DNA of 64,000 nt from Carallia brachiata. Taxonomy: Eukaryota; Streptophyta; Magnoliopsida; Malpighiales; Rhizophoraceae. The stretch lies in NCBI GenBank assembly GCA_021464245.1, contig JADCRB010000016.1, positions 14,067,440 through 14,131,439 on the forward strand. Reading direction: 5' to 3'. Below, piece after piece: positions 50,166 to 61,064 of this stretch. A model generated the notes under the pieces. The model saw nothing but the letters and a program-made list of their open reading frames with translations. It was not told the DNA's origin and made no database searches. The translations under genes and the position numbers were made by a program. Every line of letters begins with the position of its first letter. The first letter of the stretch is position 1.

Positions 50166-50466
50166 CTCCTGCCCATTGTTGGGCTTGATCTTCTATCACC
50201 TGACCATCCCTGTCACCCACTCTTTCGGCCATCTCAGCTCGCTTTAATCCGGTTTTGCCGACAAAGCTTTTCAATCTCGGGGTTCAACGGAAGGAGATTA
50301 GTGCTCTTAGATGCTCGCAATTGCATAAACTACCTGCAATCGTGAAAAAGAAATAAAGAAGTAAACTAAAACTTAAAATAAATAAATAAAACAACTAACT
50401 AAATCTTAATAAAATAAAATAAAATAAAATAAACAAAAATAACAAAAATCACAATTAATGCTCCGT

Positions 50467-50484
50467 TCCCCGGCAACGGCGCCA
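50467..50484 (-). other. Primer binding site, complementary to tRNA-Asp
   Basis: The + strand reads TCCCCGGCAACGGCGCCA, the same as the 3' end of plant tRNA-Asp (GUC) including CCA. On the element strand it is TGGCGCCGTTGCCGGGGA, six bases from the 5' LTR. Confidence 0.85.
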
Positions 50485-50490
50485 AAAACT

Positions 50491-51921
50491 TGACCGGGTG
50501 AAATCCTGCAAGCGTACAGGGCCGATCGTAGTAATAAAACCTGGTGAATACTCTAGGTGTTGAACCCAAGGGAACAAAGAATTAATTATGATTAAGTTAT
50601 TTAAGCTGAAGGTTTTATGTTTGAGAAATTTAATAAGAAGCAGAATTATTAAACTAAAAATTAAGGAATTTAACTAATGAAAAATCAGAGGCAAATTAAT
50701 TAGAATTAAACACAAGATGGAGGGTACTAGGGCTATGGGTTTTCACGTAGAATGAGCTGAATTACATGAATTTTGTGGATTAATGATCTGAATGTCAATT
50801 CTTCTTCTTTAGTTAGTTTTCTTTCTCAAGCAACCCTAACCGTATTCAATCTATTTATGATATTCTCTCGAACTCACACAAAGTAGATTAAATCCATTAA
50901 GAACAGAGAATTTATAATGACATCATATAAACTTATCTCATGTCTGACTCAAAATTCATATGTTCATCTATTTAGTGCACGATTGTGTCTCATCTATCGA
51001 TCTCAACACAAATCCTATGACTACTTTCATGATGGCCAGGCACAAAAGCATATTTAAGAACAAAATAGATAAATCAAATCGAGTTCTCAACAGATAATTG
51101 CAATAAAATCAAAAGAACATCTAAACATCCACAAAATCAAATTATCCAACCATAAACTAGACTACATCCCTTTCGCCCTAGTTTAGAGTTCTAGCTACTC
51201 ATTCTAAAAACCAAATATAAACAAATATCCAACATCATTAAATTCAAAAGAAAAAGAAGGGAAAGAAAAGGAATCGAAAAACTCGTTTCTGATGTCTTCG
51301 CGTTCCTCCCTTATGCTCTTCTCCTCTTCGCTCTCTACGCTTTTTCTCTGTCTTGTGTCTCAAAGAATAGCCTCCAAAAGTCCTCTAACTCTGCTGTAAC
51401 TTTCGTATTTATAGTCCACTCAAATAAGCGCTAAAGAGTCTAAATTCGAGTCGGAAAAGGATTTATAAATTTTTTGGACAGTTTTGACCCTGTATCTACG
51501 GACCCAAATTTCGACCCCTTCCACACAGAATCCGAAGTTTGTCAAAACAGAAAAGTTGTAGGTTTATCTCTTAGCTTCGATTCGGCTTAAGAATCATCCA
51601 ATTCCGAGTTGTGTAGAGGAAGTTATGGCTGAAATACCGAGCAGTGCGCAAAGCTGTGAAATTCTACCCGAACTGACACATATTAGCTTTCCAACCAAAC
51701 TTTTGGTTCAGTTCTTTGGTGCTTGGCTTGTTTCTACTCCTTCAAACCCGATAGGTTCCTTTTTCCAAGCGTCAATTACTTCGGTTATGTCCAATTGTCC
51801 TACAAAGTATAAAACAAGCAACCGAAGTAGAATTTACCACAATTCACAATATTTACATAGTTAAATTATCTAAATATATATAAAAATTATGTATAAATTT
51901 ATGTAAATATTAAACCTATCA
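50491..51921 (-). repeat. 5' LTR of the Gypsy element
   Basis: Full-length partner of 43562-44992. It has the same length and differs only by scattered substitutions (mostly transitions by eye). Confidence 0.93.
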
Positions 51922-53423
51922 CTCGCTATATTTAGAAAATTTTCTGGATGCGTCGTTGGGGGAACCTATATTATGTCAGGTAATCTTTATTTCCAAATCA
52001 CTAAGTACCTTTGTTTTGTTTGTTTTCTTGTGTGGCAGTATATTCTCATGTAGTGTCAGCAAGCGACTTGGTGCGTATGTCAGCAAACTCATTATTTTCT
52101 AGTTTCCTTGCATTTTGCAGAGTGTGTTGTTCGAGTTATCAACTCCTTACACCATTTTCTTGACCAGGTACTTTATGAAATATTAAACATTCCAAAGACA
52201 GACTCTCTCTCGCTCTCTCTCTCTCTCTCTGTCCACTTCTGGGGCTTTGGCCATCTTGTAATATTGGTTCATATTGATCTATGCTTTACTAACACAAATT
52301 TTCATGTGTATATTTTTCTTATACTTTTTTGAGACAATAACTCCTTATCCTAAAATTATTTGTATCATTCTAGTGATTTGCCGTGAGACCCAAATTGAAT
52401 TAGGAATCTTAGTTGGGAAGGATCTAGAACAATTAGTTATCACATCAAACTTGGTACATAACAAAATGTAACGAGAAAAATTTATGCAACTAACATTAAA
52501 TTTGGCTTCATGGCATTATTATTGTTGTATTCTAGGACTTTTTTTTGATAAGAAATCTAAAATTTGGATGTTGGAAAAGTTGATTTTTTTTTTCGGTCAA
52601 AAAAAAAGTCGATGTTTTTTATAAATTTAATGCCATGGAATATTGGTGCTTCTTGTGGTCAGCTTAAGCTGAAAAAATGGTGGGTTCTGGTGGGATAAAA
52701 AAAAAAAGAGGAAGAAACTTGTCTTTCGAAGATTACTTCCTGAAATTTATAGGGTCGTTGAACAATTTGCATTATATTCCATAGTGTGAGATCAACTCTG
52801 GTACGATGTTCTTTTGCGTGATTTAGGTGCTGCTGGCTCAAGTGAGAGTGAGAGTGAGAATGAGTAACTGAAGTCATTTAATTCGATAGGCCACCAATAC
52901 AAAATTTCGTATGTTAGTCCACATCAGTTGACCCAGGAGTTGTAAACTTGTGACTGTTGCGAGTAAAAGCACCCAATTGAAGGGAACAATTGGAGAGCTC
53001 GTGGCTGAAGATATCTGTTCCAGATAATATTAATCAATCTCGAATGTCACTTTATCTTAATAAAACATATCTTTTTGGAATGTAACTTTTTTCTATGCAG
53101 TCTTAATTGCCCAAATTTCTAATTTCACCAAGTATTTTAGGTCTATTTTCTTAATGGCTCAAAGAAGTCGCAAATAAATGACATGGAGTTTGTCAGTCCT
53201 TGCTAAGCTTTTATTTTCCTAGACTATTTTGTGCATTTGGTACATATGCTCAACAGTCCAAAGTCGAATGAAACTGAGTTGATTGAGTCATGCTAAAGAA
53301 TGTAGGGAGCCTATCTTTATGCTACATGTATGACTACCAGATCATACTTTCGGACATCAACTGAGGACTGGTTACCATAATATCCGAGAAATACGAAAAC
53401 AGAAGTGCATACACAAACACCAT

Positions 53424-56400
53424 CTAAACACAAGGGTGTGAAGTTCTGAACTTAGACAGCATAGGAAGATTGTCCACGAGAAAATAATAACAGTTGTTGA
53501 TGCATAACTCGACAAAGTAAAACCATGCTTGTCGCCAGTGTGGGTTAATGTATAGAACTGCGGCCATTCCCAGTAGCACCACGCTGTAAGATGCTATAAA
53601 GCTTGGATAAAATGCATCCATGTCTATCAATCCAGTTTCTTCTTCATGCTTACTTGAATTCTTGGATGATGATGAAGGTAATGAAAGTCCATTGCAACAT
53701 TTTAGCAGTGGCGGTCCACACAAGAAAGGGTTGCCCTCGTAGCTACTCTTGTTGAATGTTGCAAATTGTGCAACCATCTCTGGGGTCTTTCCAGATAAGT
53801 TATTATGTGCTACAGTAAAAACAGCTAGTTGGTACAGTTGAGTGAGCTGAAGAGGAATATTTCCATTTAAGCTGTTGTATGAAAGATCCAAACTCTCAAT
53901 TTCCTTCAAGTTTGAAAAAGTTGACGGGATTGACCCGGTCAGGCTATTGTGGGATAGGTTTAGCACCTTAATAGTGCTAAGGTTTCCGAATTCTAGTGGA
54001 ATCTCTCCTGTTAAATTATTACAGGAAAGATCGATTCCAGACATGTAGGAAAGTGGTCTTCCTTCATAAGAATAAGAAAAGCTCTTTGTTGTGAACTCTA
54101 CATGTGGTTGCAAAGCAGAATCATTAACAGTAGGGTGACTTAACCAAAAGCTTTCAGAGGCATGTGTTCTATCCCAAGTGGTTTCCGTTAAGCAATGGAG
54201 AATATGACCAGATAGGTAGTTGTGAGAAAAATCTATCAAACTTATTTTGTCCAACTTGCACAACTGAATTGGAATTTCACCCTGAAAGTTATTATTGTCC
54301 AAAAGCAAATAACTGAGGTTAGAAAATATGTGAATCCACTTCGGAATGCTCCCAGTAAAAAAGTTGTGGCCAAGATCCAACATCACCAAATTAGAGCTGT
54401 TATAGAAAGCATTTTCCAATGACCCTTGCAAACTATTTTTAGATAGATAAACTTGTTCGATGCTCAAAGGGAGATTTGAAGGTAGGCTTCCAGAGATATT
54501 ATTGTTTGAAAGGTCCAAAACTTGGAGTGCAGACATATTTCCTATCCATTGTGGGAGCCGCCCGTGGATATTGTTGTGACTGAGATCCAAGATATTCAAC
54601 CTGGAACAATTAGATAAACAATTCGGGATGGTTCCAGTGAATTGATTGCCATCCAGGTGCAATGAAAGCAAGTATTGCAAATTCAAATTTCCTGTGAAGA
54701 TTTGGCCTTCCAAACTATTGTTTGAGAGCAAGAGCATGTACAAACTTAAGCAACCAGTGGCCAACTCCCCTGGTATCTCTCCTGATAATGCATTGTTGGA
54801 TAAATCTAAGAATGCCATTGAGCTCATATTACCGAGAGAATGAGGAATGCTCCCATCGAACCCGTTCCCTGACATGTTTAGAGATTCCAGGTTTGGAAAA
54901 TGTGTTCCAATTTGTGCTGGAACATGGCCATGTAAGTAGTTTTCCGAAATGTCCAAGTATAATAACCCCATACGAGAATGGCTTGGCAACTGAAGTTGAC
55001 CGGAAAGAGAATTATTTACCAAATTGAGCTCAAACAAGTCTGTGTTGTTCTCTAACAACCAATATGGAAATCCTTCGCTTAGTTGGATGTGTGAGAGATC
55101 AACAATTTGTAGATTAAGCTGGTGGTAAAGGAATTTAGGGAACGTTCTGCAGTATCCGTAGCCTGACAAGGAGAGTTCAGTTAATTGGAATTTTGGGGTC
55201 AAACTATTTTCCTCTGCTTCTGCAATTATATTATTTCCGTCAGCAATGAAGGAAAAGAGTTTTGTATGGTTGAAGAATGGGCTCAGTGTGAGTGGAATCT
55301 GGAAATGATTATGTGAAAGTTTTAGGATTTCGATGGATGTGAGAGTCTTTAGAGGAGATAGAGATAAATTTCCTGTGAAGTGATTGTCAGAGAGATCTAA
55401 TTCTCTAAGAGATGTCAAATTAGCCATACACGGAGGCAAGGTACCGCTGAGATTATTTCTGTTTATATACAGTATTTGAAGCTGGTTTAAGTTGCATAAA
55501 CCTGAAAATTATTTGACAATAAGGAACTTAGCCACAATTAATGAGACGGACACAAACATGACACACTGGGAAGTTTAAGGGAGAGTGGGCGTACCTTCGG
55601 CTATGGGTATAGGGCCGCTCAGTTGGCAATTAGGCATTGAGAGAAACTCCAGCGAGATTAAGTTTCCAATGGTCTGCAACATGCTAAAATCTAGACTAGA
55701 GAATGACAAGTGTAGTGTTTTCAGACTCTTCAGATAAGGCCAACCTGAGAAAATAAAACAAAAACAGCAAAAAAATCATTGAAGAATATTCCAAGGATTG
55801 AAGAAATGAATTAATCTTTTCTTTTTGTTCTTCAAAAAAAAAAAAGAAAAAGAAAACCAGAAAACCAATTTGCCTCTTGTAACCTATTGTGATATCATAA
55901 ATATCATTTCTGTGCAACTTGAGTGCCTAATCAATGTCCGCGATGAGCGGCCAAACATAAGCAAAGTATGATTAAGCAAAAAAAGGAAAACAATTGCTCA
56001 GAGGCAGATCTGCGACTACTCTAAGAGTAAGATGAGAGACAAGTGATTAATCATACGACGCACAATCATGGAAGCAAGAATTAACAGTTGAGAAATATAT
56101 GCATTTATTGGAGTCAGTCTTTAACACCTACCTTGACCATCTAATGTTCCTTGTAGATCGTTGTATCCTAAGTAAAGGGTATCAAGATTAGGAAATGATC
56201 CCGACAGCGATTGCAGGTCCAGAAAGTGGCTTGCATTTGTTCTGATTTCTTCAAGGTTAAGAACACTCATATTGTTCCAACTTTTATTTTCTGCTAATGC
56301 CAAAAAGAAATATATTATGTTCTCTAAATATGATAATTACAAGAAATATATTATGTAAGTGACTCATGATCTCATGTGCAAAATGATATTTAAGCTAATT

Positions 56401-57497
56401 TGGACTCCAATTATTATGACTAAGAGTTCGACTGCTCTACTACTAAAACATCTACCATACATGGTGAATGCATTTCTGGGAATTGAAATGAGGACAAGAA
56501 TAAGGAATTCGAGACTTTAACGGAAGACACAATGTCGAAAGAAACTTGTTAGTGAACTGAAGAGTAAAATTCATGCTGCTTGTTCATATTTGTTAGAAAA
56601 ATTTTAGATGCGACAACTGATTATAAAGAAACACTAGTTCCTTTTCCTTGTCAAATGTACCTTCTGGAGCTAAAAATCCTTCGATCTCGTTGCCGCTTAG
56701 GTCTAGCTCCTCCAAGTGGCTTAGAGAATGTAATTCTACCAATAAGGAAAGTGAAACTTTTATTCGTGACAAAGCTAAACATTTACCGCAGACAACGGAA
56801 TAATGTGCTTTGGATTTAAAAAAAAAAAAAAAAACTGAATACTGTACTATGATATCATGTTAATTTCTAAAAAAAATAAATAGAAAAATGAAATTCTAAC
56901 CTTTCATATTTATTAATCCTTTTAGTTGGTTGTAACCAAGATACAAGCTCTTAAGAGAGGAAAGCCCCTTAAGGGATGATAGAATGCTGGTGTCCAACTT
57001 ATTAGCTAGCAAATCAATGACTTCCAAATTGCTTAACTTCAGCACTTCTTGATCATCGCCTGGAGAAGATTGATATACGTGTTAACCTGCTGCGTATAAT
57101 TTGTGATGGATACTTTGTATTCAATAAGGGGTGGTCCCGCTAAGAGTTAATCATATGCTAAAATCTTCCTTTCCTTTTGGGGGGATATTTAGTAAAAATT
57201 ATTAACCTCCATGCCTATAATAAAAAAAAATTTTATAATATCTAGTAACGCGTCATCATTCTCTCACATAACTATGCGCAACCAACTTGAGAGATTTGGG
57301 GCATTTAAGACCTTAACGGGAACCAACCGAAATGGAAGGAACTCTCTCTTTTTTTTTTTTTCGGGTCCTTCTATGGTTTTGTCTTTGAATGGCAACGGAA
57401 TGGAGATCTGTGCCACGGAACAATCCAGGAACGGAAATACCAAATCAAGAATAAGTAATTCCTTAAAAAATATTGTTTGGGAATAAGTAGAAAGTAA

Positions 57498-57530
<33 letters not shown>

Positions 57531-58967
57531 AAAAAGGGCTGTTTTACATTTTTTATTAAAATGAAGGAAAGGCCCTGGTAGGGCGCCTCTCCACTCCAAT
57601 TCCTCTCAATATTCCTGAACCCCACCAATATTTTTCCCTCTTCCTTCTCGCAAACACGCATACCCTTACCTCATTCTATCCCAATTCTTTCCTTTCTGTA
57701 TAAATTCTCTTTTTCCAAATACAATGTCAAAGATACAGAGGGAAAAAGAAGAAATAGGAAGGCAGAATGAATATGCTATTATCAATAGCGGGAGTTGGAG
57801 ATTTTTTTTTCTTGAGATGAGGGGCTTTTTTTTTTTCGGAATTAAGAGCAGTAATTCTCAAATCAAGAAGAAAAACTGTGCGTTATGTAAAGTTGTAAAC
57901 GGTAAATTCCTGGCGTTATGGTTTCCACCAAGTCTCAAGCTCCTCAAATCCCAACAAATTGCTTTGAATCGAACGGAAATTATAAAATTCGTTGGCATAT
58001 ATATATAATAACCTGGTTCTCTTAGCACGGCCTTTCAACTTGAAAAAAGTAAAAAATAGCACAAAAACACAAAAATAGATCCAACCATACCTTGTAAAGA
58101 TTTGAAGCCTTCAATGTGATTACCTGCTAAATTTAATGTCTTCAAGCTTGTTAAATTGTTCAAAACTGAACCCATTCAGTGGGCACTAAACTGTTAGTTA
58201 CCCAAGATGATTCCTTTGTTTTTTGGCAAATCTTAGCAATTACTCTTAAAGAGACAGATAAATATTCTCACCAATAAATTTTCAGCAGAACTTGCAGATA
58301 GCGCGCTTACCTTGGACGTCCACTATTCCTTTTAGTCTGTTGTAAGATAGATCCAATGTTTTCAGAGATGAAAGACCACGTAAAGATGACAGGATGCTCT
58401 TGTTGAACTTATTATCACTTAAATTGATATCCTCTAAATGAGCAAGTTTTGATAGTTTCTCGAAGCCTGCAAACGTGTGAGAAGAGTATAATATCATGCT
58501 TATCAATTCCATTTCTTCTTATCTAAAAAAAAAAAAAAATCATTTTCTGTTGTGATTATGATTATGAATAATATATGACAAAGAGCAGTAGTATGAGGAC
58601 CTTCATTCTTTATATAACCGAGTATTTGGTTTCCTGATAAGTGCAGAATATTCAGATCTTTGAAAGAAAGAAACAAAGAAGCATTTAGGTACCACCCTTC
58701 GGAATACTGATTCATTTTAAACTCAAGATAAAGTACGGTAACTCGCTTCGTTGTTTTATTGCAGCTGACTCTATTCCAAGTACAACAATCAGCATCTATC
58801 CCCCAGCCAGATATAGTGTCGTAGTCATCTGAAAGTGGATGATTGAAAGCAGACTTGATTTGTAGAAGAGCAATTCTCTCCTCTTCCCAGCAACCATGAC
58901 ACAGTCTCCCCCACTCCTCTAATAACAAAACCAATATCATCACTACAATCCATAACCTAATACCCAT
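53424..58967 (-). CDS. LRR receptor-like protein (RLP), full length
   Basis: Eight exons: 58967-58601, 58466-58311, 58165-58091, 57059-56901, 56735-56661, 56290-56132, 55744-55595 and 55501-53424, about 1072 residues with every intron in phase 1. Domains: signal peptide (about 1-25, MGIRLWIVVMILVLLLEE); LRRNT with CW...CC (ADCCTWNRVSCN); about 30 extracellular LRRs of the LxxLxLxxNxLxGxIP type; an island of about 55 residues without LRRs (about 815-870); four more LRRs; a capping region (GNPFLCGPPL); an acidic juxtamembrane stretch; one membrane helix (about 1012-1033); and a tail of about 40 residues without a kinase. RLPs act at the plasma membrane in immune or developmental signalling, usually with SOBIR1-type co-receptors. 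The ligand here is unknown. It resembles the RLP1/9a/14/15-type proteins. A TATA box lies about 70 bp upstream. No frame damage was found. Confidence 0.93.
57060..58090 (-). other. Long RLP intron with a TA microsatellite
   Basis: This is the 1.03 kb intron between exons 3 and 4. It contains (TA)n at about 57501-57529, several T-runs and open frames of no family (57264-57661). It is much longer than the other introns of this gene and probably holds an insertion, but no clear ends or target duplication were found. Confidence 0.5.
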
Positions 58968-59037
58968 TTTTGTGTTCCAAATGACCTCTTGGGTTCTGAA
59001 TAGTTGCTACTGGTTTCTCCATTGAGCTTTTCGGGCC

Positions 59038-59045
59038 TTTATATA
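59038..59045 (-). promoter_or_regulatory. TATA box of the RLP gene
   Basis: On - it reads TATATAAA, about 70 bp before the ATG at 58967. This predicts a short leader of about 40 nt. Confidence 0.6.
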
Positions 59046-59240
59046 ATATGGAGTGAGTGAGAAAATAAGCATACACAAGTTTCCACCTCATAGTTTTCCT
59101 TTGGAAAAAATTCGTTAGAAAAATTTGTCTTAACTTCTTTGAAACTTACATTTTATTAATTAGTGGGGCCAAAGTTTTATAGCCGAGAGATTGCTTGAAA
59201 AGGCAAGCGAATTGTTGCCGATTGACTGCAAATCTCTAAT

Positions 59241-59867
59241 TTTGATCTTTTGCTTTCAGTATTGCAAAGAGTTTCTTTTCTAAACCAACTTAAATCCGTT
59301 TTACCCTTTGATTTTCGCCATTGATCGTTGTTGCTAGTCGTTAAGGACATACTTTTGTTTTTTGTTTTTTGTTTTTTTTTATGGTAAATGTAGAGACTTT
59401 AAACTTAAACAAATTTAGGAAATTATTAATTTAACTTATATTTTTAGTATAATATATTTATAATTTTATATTACACAATAATTAAGGTTGACTTAATATT
59501 AAAAAATAATGATATAATAAATTTGTATAGTTTAAAATTATATATAAATTAATTTATACAAAAATATGAATAAAAATATCAATTACCTAAAACTTAAACA
59601 TAACCACTTTCTTTGGCGTATCTCAAAAAGGTCAAAGAAGGATTAGGCCAGCTGGAAGAAATAGAGCATGCCGTGTCTTTCCGTTTCACCAGAAGGAGTT
59701 GATTGACCGTCGCAATCAAACAGCCAAAGTCTTCTCTTTTGGTTTCATTCGTATTTTCTCATGGAAATTGGCCTGCATACGGCAGCTAGTAGCTTAAAGT
59801 CATCATAATGCATTTAATTTCATCACGACTTGACCCGACTTCCTTTAGGGTCCCAAGCTCAATCATC
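59241..59867. repeat. RLP upstream region duplication, copy 1
   Basis: This copy shares with 60217-60635 the ordered words TTTTGCTTTCAGTATT, TTTTGATTTTCGC, GTTGTTGCTAGTC, CAAACAGCCAAAGTCTTCTC/CAGCCAAGTCTTCTC, TTTTGGTTTCATT and GGCAGCTAGTAG. It carries about 200 bp of AT-rich DNA (about 59385-59600) that copy 2 lacks. Confidence 0.8.
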
Positions 59868-60216
59868 CATAAGAAATTATTAAAAGAGTAAATGAAGAAA
59901 TTTTTAGGCTTCACAAGAATAGTTTTAAATTAGGCATAAACATTAACCTTTTATTTAGAAAGTAAAACTGTGAGAGAGAAATATGAGATAAAAATAAATA
60001 TTAGAAAAAAGGAATACATTTTATCTTTCTTATGCTCAAAAAAGTATAATGTGATGAAAGAAAATTAAAAATATTTTATATAATAATGAGTGAAAAATAC
60101 AAGAAAAGAAATTAATATACTTTATAATATATGGTTTACTTTTAAAAAATAAAAATTAAAATGTAAAAGTAAGGATAAAAATGTGGTGCCAATTAACAGT
60201 AAATTTATAATATAAT

Positions 60217-60635
60217 TTTTTGCTTTCAGTATTACAAAAGTATTCTTTTCTTAAAGCAACGTAAATCATTTTTACCTTTTGATTTTCGCTATTGTTGACA
60301 TGTTGTTGCTAGTCATTCAGCACTAAATTTTTGGGTTTTTTTTTTGCTACAGTTAATAAAGAGGCTTTAGACTTAACCTAACTATTTTCTCTGGATCGTC
60401 TCAAAAAGTCATAAAAGGATTAGACTCACTAGAAGAACATGTCGTGTCTTTCGGTTTTACCAGTAAGAGTTGACAGACCGGCGCGATCAAACAGCCAAGT
60501 CTTCTCTTTTGGTTTCATTTGTGTCCTCTGGCGAAACTTGATCTGCACATGGCAGCTAGTAGATTATGTCATTAACATTTAATTTCGTCATGACTAGACC
60601 TCGACTTTTTTAGGGTCGCAAGGCCAAGCTCAATC
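60217..60635. repeat. RLP upstream region duplication, copy 2
   Basis: Shorter partner of 59241-59867. The two copies have diverged by many substitutions, so the duplication is not recent. The copies lie about 275 bp and 1.25 kb from the RLP start codon. Confidence 0.8.
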
Positions 60636-61064
60636 GTGTATATGAATTATACAATCCCAGTGCGGTCCAAGAAGATTGTGGCTCTATGTTATTCAAGAAA
60701 GAAATAAAACAATCATATAGTTACAATATTTTTCATGTTAATTTTAAATTATAGATTTAATCAATTATTTAATATTTAAAAGGTTGAAACATGTAATTTT
60801 TCACACTATTCTAAATTCTCATAGTTGGTTGACCCCTATAAGCTGTGGTTAGAAGCTTTCTTCGCTGGATTGGCCCATTAGCTACCACGGGTGCTTCCGG
60901 TCCACTAAATGAGAAAAATCTGCACAAGAAATAGAGGAGTTCTAGAAAAATTATTTTTGTGGCCCAAAACTATTTGTTTTCGGGCCCACAACAAAGAAGA
61001 ATAAAATCGGTTGGGGCTGGACCTCCGGGCATTATTTAATTTTAAAAAAATATATGTAAAAAAA

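Larger units (their letters stand above)
43562..51921 (-). mobile_element. Ty3/Gypsy LTR retrotransposon, Athila/Tat-like, internally deleted
   Basis: Both LTRs are 1431 bp by coordinates (43562-44992 and 50491-51921), with TG...CA ends. A perfect 5-bp target duplication, CTCGC, lies at 43557-43561 and 51922-51926. The element runs on -, so the right LTR is its 5' LTR. Next to it is a primer site matching tRNA-Asp; next to the left LTR is a purine tract. Coding remnants on - are gag (about 50165-48700), protease (about 48500-47950) and the last part of integrase (about 47865-47664). Reverse transcriptase, RNase H and most of integrase are missing, so it is non-autonomous. A long 3' non-coding region (44993-47650) is typical of this clade. 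LTR mismatches by hand number roughly 30, about 2%. Confidence 0.93.
39745..52832 (+). repeat. 4-kb block, copy 2, split by a retrotransposon
   Basis: This is a tandem copy of 35745-39744. Paired landmarks include GCAGTTGATTT (35786 / 39781), TAGCCTAGGATGCC-like (36344 / about 40270), GAACCAGGCTGGAC (36912 / about 42090), GGGATAATCTCTTCTACAAC (38237 / about 43210) and TTGCATTATAT (39690 / about 52768). Copy 2 has about 1.2 kb that copy 1 lacks (about 40320-41570), ending in another coding-like run (KKDFTPIKGAPRYFEF at about 41550-41595). The exon-like islands are more damaged than in copy 1. The 8.4-kb Gypsy element (43562-51921) interrupts it. Confidence 0.7.

Noticed and set aside
50467..50484. 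Exact match to the 3' end of tRNA-Asp
   Set aside because: Only 18 bases match and they sit six bases from an LTR. It is a primer binding site and not a tRNA gene.
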